From NCBI GenBank assembly GCA_036435485.1, contig CM071596.1, positions 135,433,001 to 135,497,000 of the forward strand: a stretch of 64,000 bases of DNA, read 5' to 3'. Position numbers and translations under genes: made by a program. The stretch is from Saposhnikovia divaricata (Eukaryota > Streptophyta > Magnoliopsida > Apiales > Apiaceae). The notes beneath the pieces were generated by a model, which ran no database searches, was not told the DNA's origin, and was given only the letters and a program-made list of their open reading frames with translations. Below, one piece after another: positions 12,191 to 23,400 of this stretch; position 1 is the stretch's first letter, and each line of letters opens with the position of its first letter.

Positions 12191-13693
12191 TCCTCTTAAC
12201 AAGAAAGCTGTCAATGATAGTTCCTTGGGGGGAGCTACCTCTTGATAGATAACAATCTCCTTGTAAGGTTCACCTTCAAAATTTAGATGAATATTTCGCT
12301 CATGTGCGACCCAGGTTGCCTTTCGATCCTTCAGATTTCATTAAGATTACCGACATCTGCCAATTTTGAGATGGTTTCTTCAGTCACACTTGATTTCTTT
12401 CCACTACCTTAGCATGCAAAGATGTAGCTCCACTATTTCTCGAGCTTTCATAGCTTCCGGTGATTTTTCCATTGAGAGGTTCTTGCTTACATGCCTTTAA
12501 CATAGGTTTCCATTCTGCATCTGTCGATTGGTAGGTAGCTCCATATGTGAACCTCGCACCACTTCCTTTAATAACCAAGAGGTCGTTCGTATCTCCTTCT
12601 TTGTCCAGTAGTATCGTTTCCAGAATCTGATTGAGATTATTATCATCTACTCCTTCTGCAATTCCTTCCATGAGGTATTCCCAAATTCCAGCTTCCAATA
12701 TTCGAGAAGCTTATAACTGTAGAACCTCTTTGTGAGACACCTTCCAACTTATCATGCCTAAAAGGCTTACAGTTGAGAACCTCCTCGGTATTCTTCACCA
12801 TGATGATCATCATATAATTAAATTGCATGAAGCTTTCACGAGCTGAGATGGTTCCTTTCCAGGAGCTTCCTCTTTTAACCTTATTGTTGGCTCCTCTATC
12901 AATTGAGCACCTTAGAAGCTTCATAAGTCCCTCATGCTGTATTTTTTAGAATGGGCCACTCCTCTTTCAGTCTATAAGAGGTACCAATTCGCCTTTAGCT
13001 TCCCTTATGCCTATTTTGTTGGAGCTTCAACATCACCCAGATCATACCTTGGCACCTTTGCTCAATGCCTTCAACTAGATAATCTAACCTTCAACCTTCC
13101 ACTATTGGTGAAGCTTCCGCTATGAGCACCCCTATAAGTTTCTTTCACCTACTTCTGTAGGTGCTGCCACATGACCAACCAAGAACTTCGCGAGGTTCCC
13201 TTGTACTTTTTTTTATAACTTCCACATGGTGCGCCTTGCCCTCATTATCCTTCATTAGAGCAGCCATTTTCATCAATGCCATGGGTGGTTACCCCCCGAA
13301 AAACTGGAACCTTCATCGTGAGGTTCCTCCATTAAGGCTACCTGGTAACATGCTTCCTTCGTTATTCTACATTGAGCTTCCTGTAGTGAATTTCGTCATG
13401 CATAAGGTGGATCCTTCAGAGAATCTCAATCAAGCGTAGTATCTTGTTGTAGTGGAAGCTCCAGGTTCAACTATCGAACCTCAAGTTGCGTGGTAGAACC
13501 GCTACGATTGACCCAAATTGCTTCCTTTGATCTTCTAGCTTCCTGTAGAGGTTCTTGTTATTCGACTTCTTGTTAATTCCAGTAATTGGACCTCTTCCAT
13601 GAACCTCATTCCTCATGCCTTTGTTGCCTGGTTCATTGGTACCTCCTTGGTCAAGAGGTTCGCATCTAGCTCCACCTTCCTTCCCATGCAGGT

Positions 13694-14011
13694 TCACCTC
13701 CAAACCTGAGCTATGTTGGAGGCATTTGCCTGAGCTTCAGCTGTCTCTTTCATGTGAACCTCCACCTCATTCTCCTTAACAGCTGGATTCAATTCATCCA
13801 CCTTGATTTTGGCAACCTCCTTTTTCTTGATATCCTCCACCGCTTTAACAGCATCTTCGCCAAGCTGGGACCAGTCTAGGTCAGGGAACCTGAGGTGAGT
13901 GGATTTGATATAGTCATTGATGGAAATTTTGTAGCCAGCTTCATAGGCTTCCTTCCTTCTTTCCTTCTGAGCAGACCTTTCTTGGGCAAGCTTTGTGTTC
14001 AGAGCTTCCAT
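13694..14011 (-). pseudogene. Coiled-coil fragment of a retrotransposon accessory ORF
   Basis: A 105-residue frame starts with a charged helix (KLAQERSAQKERRKEAYEAG). It continues INDYIKSTHLRFPDLDWSQL and then a Lys/Glu-rich helix. The pattern of a coiled coil ending in a short globular FPDLDW segment resembles the C-terminal part of the plant gypsy-type transposon proteins. The antisense gene at 31126-33425 has a comparable tail (GFLANDPDYNWEEKF). Here the ORF lies on the sense strand of its element. It has no intact upstream domain and is best seen as a remnant. Confidence 0.4.
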
Positions 14012-14756
14012 CTTCAGCTCTAGCTGGGGACCGTATACAAATTCCCGAATTTGTAGATAACTCGGGGTGTTATCTCATATACATTGAGATTGAACCTCCA
14101 ACCGATTGAACCTCTAAATTGAGATTCACCATTTTCTGACCATAAGAATCTCCTTATCATATGCCAAGATGAAGTATTTGGGGGTACCTTACGGAAACCT
14201 TCGTCCATAGGTGCAACCTCAAGATTGAGGTCTCTCCTGTCTTTGCCATTAGAAACTCTCGACCAAACCTCTCTAGATGGTCTTACCTTCATTAGCAGGT
14301 GGATATGGTCGTACCTCCATTAGCAGGTAGATGTTCAGCTTCACCTATCTAGTTAAACATATCAGCACCCCTGATTGAGGGAAGCTCTCATCGCGGGACC
14401 TCATTTCTGGGTATTTCCGATCGAAATTAACATCAGAAACTTTCATTTTCCGGCCATTCTTTTCAGGTGTCTTCCATCAAGCCAAAAATATGTTCATCTC
14501 CGAGCCATATATCGTCCTTTATGCATTTTCACCATCAAATGACTAGTATGAAGGTAATCACCTCCCTTCTTCTTCGCCTTTCTTCCATCAAGCCATGATT
14601 TTTCCTCCGTTTCTCCATCTTTTCCGGTTATTTTCCATAGTAATGATTCTCCTAACCATACGTGGAATTCAATCCGTGAAATCCTTGCTCAAGAATTTGT
14701 TTTCGAGCTCATCGCCGGAGCTCTTAGACATTGTTCCTCTCAAAAGATCAGAGATG

Positions 14757-14773
14757 CCCTCCTTCTAGCGCCA
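14757..14773 (-). other. Primer-binding site
   Basis: Minus TGGCGCTAGAAGGAGGG, four bases inside the 5' LTR. The same sequence is found at the 5' LTR of the Tat gypsy element (54466-54482). The primer tRNA is not identified with certainty. Confidence 0.75.
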
Positions 14774-14777
14774 AAAA

Positions 14778-16075
14778 TGTTGTGAGAAAATTCCGCAACA
14801 ACACCCCGAGAAAGCCTCGCCGGAATAACGGGAATTATCCTTGGTTTTCGGATAATTAACAAACCGAACAGCTGTACCAAAACAGGGCAGCTGAACCTAA
14901 TAATGATATTTTGTGTTTTTTGGGCTGAATTAGCAAGTTCACCGGACAATAATGGCAAAAATCCGGCCAAGTATGTCCAGGGATGTATTACTTAGGGTAC
15001 ACGTGCCTTGTGTATTCAGAAAGTAAAAAACCGAACCCCTTGCTAATTGCCTACATATCCTATTTATAGGAATCAAGCCCTAATGTAGTTCTTTTAGGTT
15101 AGGAATCCTTTCCTTGTCCATTAAGCCACAAAATTGATAAGATTTAATCCCTCCATCCATGTTAATCTCGAAGTATTTGTGTAGAAATATGACTTTTCCT
15201 TAAATCAGCTAGCCCCTTAGTAGAGTCCTATTCGAAGTAGAACTCCCAAATCCTACTCATATGAGAACTCCATGTATGTATAGACATATATCATAAATTT
15301 CTAATATTTATCATATTAGAAACGTGTCCCTCATTAAAATAGACTATTAACAGGACTCAATTCGTATTTCCTACAAATTAGGAGTCAATCCTTATCCGTT
15401 CGGCCAGCAGAGGTGGAGCCTGTAAGCCCACCTGCACCTACACAGCTTCCCCCAAATGTGAACCTCCACCTCCAGAGCTACCCTCAAAATATACACCTCT
15501 CCAGCTTCCTTCAAACTAGTACCTGCCTTCCAAATATCCTACCAATCCTTAATACCCGTGGGCCAAAAATTAAGCCCATTACAAATTTTGGGCACAACAA
15601 TGTGTATAACGTGTATATCCCATTTAATGTAGTAGAATCCATCTCAAAGTACATCTTTTGAGTCCATTCCCGTGCTCCTAAAGTTTAGGAACAAGAGTCC
15701 TTGTCCAACTTTACTTCTGTTAGTCAGAGGTGGAGCTGTAAGCAACACCTGCACCTATACAGCTTCCCTCTAAACCGAACCTCCACCTCCAGAGCTACCC
15801 TTCAAACGTACACCTCCACAGCTTCCTTTAAACCCATACCTCCACAGCGGAATCTCCAGAGCTACCTCTATATTCATACCTCCACAGCGGAACCTCTAGA
15901 GCTACCTCCATATTCATACCTCCACAGCGGAACCTCTAGAGCTTCCCTCAAACTTTCCACCTCCAGAGCTTCCTCCAAAACTGATCCTCCTCAAATATCA
16001 CTCAAACCACTCAAATTGGGTCTCCAAACATCCATGGGCCTAAAATTAAATCCATTACAAATTTTGGGCACAACA
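14778..16075 (-). repeat. 5' LTR of the non-autonomous retrotransposon
   Basis: Same length as the other LTR (1,298 bp) and nearly identical. A TATA-like CCTATAAATA (minus, about 15061-15070) is the probable promoter core. The TSD follows directly at 16076. Confidence 0.92.
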
Positions 16076-16845
16076 CTAATCAATTACCTTTTTCATATAA
16101 ATCATGTCATCTTTTTAATTTTCACGTTACCTTTTTTTTTTTTTTTGTTTGTTAAATTCGTTACCTTTCTATTTTCTCTAACTAAAATATCTCTTTTTCC
16201 AATTATATCAAGGACGGTTCTAATTAATAAAATAAACTAATAATATTTTAATATTAATAATTAACCGATTACCTTTTCAGCTAAAATGTATTATCTTTTC
16301 TATATTTTCTAACTAAAATTCTTTTTTTAATAGAAATATCACGGACAATATTAATTTTTCCTTTTCTAAAAATATTACGTCCAATTGTATTTGGTAAAAT
16401 ACCGTAATTAAATTATTATTACTATAAACTAATCAATTACATTTTTCACCGAGAACATGTTACCTTTTTAATTTTCTCTAACTAAATCCTTTATTTTTTT
16501 AATCATATCACGAGCATTCTATTTAATAAAATAAAATAATAATTTTATAATTACCAATAATTAACCGATTATCTTTTTCAACTAAAATCTATCATCTTTT
16601 CTATATTTTCTAACTAAAATCCCTCCATTTCTAGAAATATCACGAATGACATTTATATAACTATTATCAAATCATCTCATATAAAAATGTAAGCTTCCAA
16701 AATTCATGTTTTAAAAAATTAATTTAAATAAATGAAAAAATCCATATAATATTAAAATAAAAAAATTCGTACATCGCACGAGTTTTAAGCTAGTTCTCTC
16801 TAAATTGAACACACTGTCAAGGCCGTAAAAGAGTGCATTATTACA

Positions 16846-17203
16846 TCTATACTATATTATAATAAGCGAAAGGGGGTATAATTTGTAGTTGGTTACCCCC
16901 TTATTTTTGGTTATCCTCATTCACAACCGTTAGATCTTCAATTCAAATAGATCATAACCGTTAGATATAACAATACTAAAAGTTGAAGGTCTAAGGTTCG
17001 AATCCCGCCAACAACATTTTAATATAAAATTAATACTAGATTATGTTATATAGAAATGTTGAAGGTTCGATTCCCACCAATAACATATTAATTTAGATTT
17101 AATACTAAACTAAAAATAATGTTTAAAATATTATATATACTAAAATATAAACAAATTTAAAAAAAAAAAAAATAACCCGTGTTTTGCACTGGATATAAGC
17201 TAG
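16846..17203 (+). mobile_element. Non-autonomous Helitron, 358 bp
   Basis: Starts TCTATACTATATTATAATAA after an A and ends with an imperfect hairpin (CCCGTGTTTTGCACTGG) eleven bases before a CTAG terminus that is followed by T. Its first 60 bases resemble the inverted copy at 61151-61447, so this is a repeated family in this genome. Confidence 0.85.
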
Positions 17204-17519
17204 TTTATATAAAAAGAATAATACCGTAAGTAAAATAAAAAGAAGAAAGAAGATTACTCCAAATCGAGTCTATATAAGTCTAGTTACACATGTAAGATGT
17301 ACACCCAACTACCCAAGAGGCCAAGACAAACATACATATATTTCCTGAAGTGCTGTGCTGTGAAGGTACGAGAAAACAGAAGTTTCTTCGAAATAGTACT
17401 CTTTTCACTTCTCTAATTTTCCAAGTCCTGCATTTTACAAGTAATATTTTATTTAAAAATATCAGCTGCCTGCTTGTATATAAATTATTAAAACTTGTTT
17501 TGATAAATTGTAGGAGAGT
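17204..17519 (+). promoter_or_regulatory. Ancestral upstream region of the PEPC gene
   Basis: This is the unique sequence left between the Helitron and the MULE. It ends TTGATAAATTGTAG followed by GAGAGTGAT and the duplicated ATGGGA. TTGTAG could be the acceptor of a 5'-UTR intron that once ended just before the PEPC ATG. No convincing TATA box was picked. Confidence 0.35.
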
Positions 17520-17528
17520 GATATGGGA

Positions 17529-18338
17529 GGGTAATGGCGCATAATAACAGATTTTCTGTTAAAAAGTATGAAAATAACGGTTTCCAGATCGGTAAGTTTA
17601 AAATACCGTATGGATTATGCATTCTAAATTTTGGTTACCTTATATACGCATTTACCGTACGGTCAACATGGATTACGCATAAAGAAGGCGGGTAACAGGA
17701 TTATGATTATTACAGGTTACGCATTTTACTGATGAGATTATTGGTGATACGCAAAAACAGAACGGATAACATGAAAATACATATACAATTATACATACAG
17801 AACTCATCGGAAAAGAAAAGAGAGACTTAATTCTCTCTCTCTCTCTCTATTCTCTCTCATCGATACTTCATCTATCTCTCTATTCTCTCTCACCATCGAT
17901 CAGGATTCGCAATTTCGCAGTATGGTGATGGTTGCGGTGGTTGCAGGGATGGTGGTGGTTGCGGTGGTTATGGAGTTCGGAGTGAAGGTCGGGGTTGGAG
18001 AAGGAGAGACTACGGACAGGTCGGAGATGGAGGTGGCGATGCCGATGGTCGGTGGTGGTCTGCGGCCCCGATAACTGGGTAGGTGGTGGGTGGAGAGGCG
18101 TTAGGTGGTGATGGAGTAGAACAGATTGACATATGGGATGATCGGAGGTCGGAGATGAGGAACGCCTGCGGCGCCGCCATTGGAAAAGAGAGAGATGACC
18201 GGAGATGGCTGAGGGAGAGAGAATAGCTAATACGCATATGTTGGACGGGTCTTGAAAACGGTATTTTTCGCCAATCAGAATGAAAATCGGTATTTTCATT
18301 TTTTTTAAATTAAAAAACGTTATTTTGGACATTTTTTC
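17529..18338. mobile_element. MULE inserted at the PEPC start codon
   Basis: The 810-bp insert is flanked by a perfect 9-bp direct repeat, GATATGGGA (17520-17528 and 18339-18347). The right copy contains the PEPC initiation codon. The ends are asymmetric but alignable: GGGTAATGG...AATAACAG on the left and (complement) CGAAAAAATGTCCAAAATAACG on the right. The second MULE (28923-55595) has the same two kinds of end in opposite order. The interior has TACGCAT words, a CT-rich stretch at 17829-17892 and a GC-rich block at 17900-18230, perhaps captured host DNA. Upstream ATGs are present, including one at 17534. No transposase. Confidence 0.75.
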
Positions 18339-18341
18339 GAT

Positions 18342-18901
18342 ATGGGAAGTAGAAATTTGGAAAAGATGGGTTCAATAGATGCACAATTGAGGATGTTGGC
18401 ACCAAGGAAAGTATCAGAAGATGATAAGCTGGTGGAGTATGATGCTTTGCTCTTGGATCGTTTTCTTGATATTCTTCAGGATTTGCATGGACAGGATATA
18501 CGCCAAACGGTATGCAAAATCACCCACGTCTCCAATTCCGACTCACCTTTAATTAATCCTACCTTTTTTTTTTTTTTTTTTATAATTCTGATGCTAGTGT
18601 AGTGGATGACAAATTTCATGGTTTGGGCCTGTTAATCTGTTATTGCTTGTTTTCTGTGCTGTATTGTTTGGGTCTTTACTTTTCATTTTTATCTACACTT
18701 GTATCCTTTTACTTGATTTTAAGGTGCCATCTGCTAGGTTTTTTTCCTTCTTTTTTGATTTCTGGCAGTGTGAAATTTTACTATGAGTGAAAAAGGTCTT
18801 AACAATAGATTATAGATCCCAATTCAGTGCGTACTGGAACCACTATTTCTTGATTATTCTTCTAGTAGTGTAATTACAAGTCAGGGGAAAAACCCAATAC
18901 C

Positions 18902-18956
<55 letters not shown>

Positions 18957-20405
18957 TATAAGTAGCAAAGAAAAAAGTCGGGGAGAAGAATGCGAACATT
19001 GCAACCAATGAGGAAGACATATATAACAGAGTGTTAGCATAATAGTGATTAATGAGGAATGATTATTTTTGGGTACAAACCCACATCAAACTGTCTTAGG
19101 TACTCTAACTTCGGTCAAAATTTACAGTTATTAGTAAGCGGAGGCAGACACCCAATTTATTTGGCAATATTTGATAACTATAAATTAAGGCAATGGCGCA
19201 TGACCTCCCTTCCCTGCTTTGCTTGGCTGAATTCTATTGGCTTAATGTTACTGTACAATTTCCAGGTTATAGTTACGAGCTTTTGAATTTTTCACGAGTT
19301 TCTGTTATAATCAAGGAAATCATAGAACATTAAGTGGTTCTGTAATCATTCACGCTGTTGAAAACATATCATTCAGTTTATAAAGTTTGTATATCAGATA
19401 TAGTTAGTTGTACTCTGTATTTATTTTATTTAAACCCTTGATTAGGTACAAGACTGTTACAAGTTATCTGCTGAGTATGAAGGTAGAACTGACCCTAAAA
19501 AATTGGAGGAGCTTGGAAGTATGCTGACAAGTTTAGATGCTGGGGATTCTATTGTGGTTGCTAAGTCCTTCTCCCACATGCTTAACTTGGCCAACTTGGC
19601 TGAAGAGGTTCAAATAGCTTACAGGCGAAGGATCAAATTGGAGAAGGGTGATCTGGCTGATGAGTCATCTGCAACAACTGAGTCAGATATCGAAGAGACT
19701 TTCAAGAGACTTGCGGGGCAACTGAAGAAGACCCCGGAAGAAATTTTTAACGCTTTGAAGAATCAGACAGTTGACTTGGTCCTCACAGCGCACCCTACAC
19801 AGTCAGTTCGTAGATCTTTGCTTCAGAAGCATGCAACGTAGGTCCGCTCTTCACTTCTCCGTCAATGGAATAGAGTAAATTTATGCTACTTTACCAAAGT
19901 TATACTTATTTCCTATTATGTTATTCCAGGATACGTGATTGTGTGGTACAGTTCTGTGCTAAAGATATCACTCCTGACGATAAACAGGAGCTCGATGAAG
20001 CCCTTCAGAGAGAGGTATGTATCATATCTGTTCCGTTAACTTTTTTTCTTACTCAAAATGAACAGGGTAGTACAAGCTAAGTACAAACAAACTCTTAAAG
20101 ATATTTATAATTGTTTATGGCCAATTATTTCTTTTCTTGCATGTAGATACAAGCTGCATTCCGCACTGATGAAATCAGAAGAACTGCGCCAATTCCACAA
20201 GATGAGATGAGAGCAGGAATGAGCTACTTACATGAAACAATTTGGAAGGGAGTACCAAAATTCTTGCGTCGTGTGGATACTGCTTTGAAAAATATAGGAT
20301 TAAATGAACGTATACCTTACAATGCACCTCTTATTCAATTCTCTTCATGGATGGGTGGTGATCGTGATGGTATACCCTTCTAATATACACCAATTATTTA
20401 CAAGC

Positions 20406-20490
<85 letters not shown>

Positions 20491-23400
20491 ATATTTTATT
20501 AATTGCAGAACTTATGATTGTATATATAGAAATGCCTATGAAATTATAACTAGTGGAACTATTTGTCGATTACTATGGCTGAAAATACTCTGGCAGCACA
20601 CTTCCACTATTTGGCATTATTAGAACCTCTATATTTTTACAAATGTTGACAATAGTGTTTATATCTAGGCATAGCTTCCAGTTTAACTTACATTCATTTA
20701 TAGCTCTTTAACAAATCAAGGGCGATTATCTGTTGATTTTCTCTGTAACCACAATCCACTCTACATCCTCGCCAAATAAGTTTCAAGTCTTAAGTTTGCT
20801 TACATCTCCGTTTCTGTAATAAATTAAGACTGAGAAAATATTTTTAGCCGATCCGAGTATATACAGCCTTGTAGGAACAATTAGTTAATTTTTTTTTAAT
20901 TCTAGCATTTGTTGAAAGAAGAATGTGGAAAATGGAAAAATAAATTGTTAGACATGCGCACTGACCTCCTTGCTAAGAAAATGGGAAGTAACTGCATGAA
21001 CGATGATCCAAAATTGATTCAAGTGGACATATATCACTGGATCCGTGACCCTTATCTTTATAAACCTCCCTTAGTTGTCCTTATTGCACCCAATGCTGCA
21101 AGGCAGTAAATCTACGTATTTCCAAGTTGGACTGCCTCTTAATACTGTTTGCACCTAAAATTTGTCAAATTAATCCAATTTTCGACTGCAGGAAACCTGA
21201 GGGTGACTCCCGAAGTCACAAGGGATGTCTGTCTACTGGCTAGGATGATGGCTGCAAATATGTACTTTTCTCAGATAGAAGACCTTATGTTTGAGGTAAT
21301 AATATTTCCAGTTCTTGTAATCATTTTTTGATCAAATTGCTCCTATCAAATTGATTTTTACATGTTTCACATTTAGCTTCTAATCTAAAATCATTTGCAG
21401 TTATCAATGTGGCGCTGCAGTGATGAACTTGGTTCTCGAGCAGATGAACTTCATAGGTCCTCAAAGAGAGATGCAAAACACTATATTGGTATGCACATGA
21501 TTTTTGTTTTAGATTTTTTATCATAAAATTATCTTACACCAGTACCATATTGGAAAATCCAGATGTCAGAGCAAGGGTCCTCGAGAATCTAAAATAGTTG
21601 AAATGTCAGCAGTGATTTATATTCAACACTAATAAGAAGCCAGTTTTAAGCTTTCTTTTCAAATTTTATGTGGCTGTTAAGCAAGCACTGAGCGGCCTCT
21701 TTACACCATTTTATCAACAAGCTTTCATGTTTATTCTCTGTCATGATACGTTGGTTACTTGTGTTAATTATATGCAAGTAGTAACATAGTCTGTTGGTAC
21801 GTGAGTTGGGCGTGCTTGCAATTAAATTACCAACTAGGCTTATTTTAGTATTCATGTTTTATTGGTGAATATATCATTACTCCTTTTTACAGAGTTCTGG
21901 AAACAAATACCTCCGAATGAGCCGTACCGTGTCATTCTTGGTGATGTGAGGGACAAACTTTATAATACACGTGAGCATTCTCGTCAGATATTATCCCATG
22001 GGATATCAGATGTTCCTGAAGAGACAACTTTCACAAATGTTGAGCAGGTTCATACGCCTTATTTATTAGTGTTTGTCTCATATACTGTTACTATTTGGTA
22101 ACCTTTTTTCCAATCCTTTTAACTAGTATCTGCTGGTAAGGTAAGTTAAGTCATATTGTTCCAGTAAAGTCATATTGTTCCAGTAATAGAGTATTTTACA
22201 ATTGATTCAAATGTTTCTTACTGTCCCATGTCGAACTGGAACTTTCTAAAGTGGTGGCTGGTAGTTGGCAGGCAAGAAGTGTGCACCTCTGGAGTTCTAT
22301 AAGGATTTAGATTAGGGAAAGAATAGGTTTCCATCCCCAGATAATCAAAATTGTCAGCAACTTATATTGCATGATAAGTTTATAACATCATTTCAAGTAA
22401 AATTTGCTTGTCTACAAGTGATAATATAAAAGTACTAATTGTGGATTCCTTTGCCTGTAGTTTCTGGAGCCCCTTGAACTCTGCTACAGATCCCTATGCT
22501 CCTGTGGTGATCAGGCCATTGCCGATGGAAGCCTTCTTGATTTCTTACGGCAAGTTTCTACCTTTGGTCTCTCGCTCGTGAGACTTGATATCAGACAAGA
22601 ATCAGATAGGTACACGGATGTGATGGGTGCTATTACAAAGCACTTGGAAATTGGATCTTATCGGGAATGGTCAGAGGAACGCAGGCTGGAATGGCTCTTA
22701 TCTGAACTTAGTGGCAAGCGCCCTCTGTTTGGTCCTGATCTTCCTAAAACTGAAGAAATTGCTGTTGTATTAGATACCTTTTATGTAATTTCCGAACTTC
22801 CTTCTGACAGCTTTGGTGCTTACATAATTTCAATGGCAACTGCACCATCTGATGTACTTGCTGTAGAGCTTTTGCAACGAGAATGCCATGTGAAGACTCC
22901 ACTAAAGGTTGTTCCTTTGCTTGAGAAACTAGCTGATCTTAAGGCTGCACCTGCTGCCTTGGCTCTTCTTTTCTCAATTGATTGGTATCGGAACCGGATA
23001 AATGGAAAGCAAGAAGTCATTATAGGGTACTCAGATTCCGGAAAGGATGCAGGCCGTCTCTCTGCAGCTTGGCAGCTATATAAGGCTCAGGAGGAGCTTA
23101 TAAAAGTTGCAAAACAATTTTTTGTAAAGCTTACAATGTTCCATGGACGCGGAGGAATAGTAGGACGAGGCGGGGGTCCAACACATCTTGCTATACTATC
23201 TCAACCATCAGATACGATCCAAGGATCGCTACGTGTCACTGTACAAGGTGAAGTTATTGAACAATCATTTGGTGAGGAGCACTTGTGTTTTAGAACACTC
23301 CAAAGATTCACAGCTGCAACCCTTGAGCATGGGATGCATCCTCCGATCTCGCCAAAGCCAGAATGGCGTTCACTATTGGATGAGATGGCAATCATTGCTA

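Larger units (their letters stand above)
12191..14777 (-). other. Interior with decayed coding remnants, 5' half of the non-autonomous element
   Basis: Minus-strand open frames follow one another here (14020-14292, 13694-14011, 13467-13703, 12643-12924, 12384-12698) but in different frames. A possible start lies near 14730 (reading MSKSSGDELENKFLSKDFTD, then a stop). This looks like one decayed ORF starting about 30 bp after the primer site. Only the 13694-14011 piece has a recognisable character and is listed separately. Confidence 0.45.
7501..16075 (-). mobile_element. Complete non-autonomous LTR retrotransposon (LARD-like)
   Basis: The 8,575-bp element is bounded by two LTRs of exactly 1,298 bp and a perfect 5-bp target duplication, CTAAT (7496-7500 and 16076-16080). 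Orientation is minus: a primer-binding site adjoins the right LTR and a G-rich polypurine tract (minus GAACCGGGGGGTAGT) adjoins the left one. I found no protease, RT, RNase H or integrase, so it must be mobilised in trans. Its primer site, polypurine tract and LTR core (TATTTATAGG, ATCAAGCC, GTAGTTCTT) resemble those of the Tat gypsy element at 29232-55485, a plausible helper. By eye the LTRs differ at about 9-10 sites, under 1 percent, so the insertion is young. Confidence 0.92.
3099..16793 (+). mobile_element. Helitron-like composite, AT-rich, with nested insertions
   Basis: The left end begins TCTATACTATTATATAAAAG after an A, a common plant Helitron 5' terminus. The right end has an imperfect hairpin (CGTACATCGCACG) a few bases before CTAG, followed by T. 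That is the A|TC...CTAG|T arrangement of Helitrons. The body consists of diverged AT-rich repeats of about 100-120 bp built around words such as CCTTTTTCAGGTTAAAC and TTTTCTAACTAAAATCCCTC. These occur at 3180-4280, 5150-5400, 6587-7495 and 16081-16700, which ties the parts together around the insertions. A second 3' hairpin (CCGTGCATCGCACGGG, about 5391) suggests a nested or tandem copy. No Rep/helicase ORF is present, so it is non-autonomous. Confidence 0.6.
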
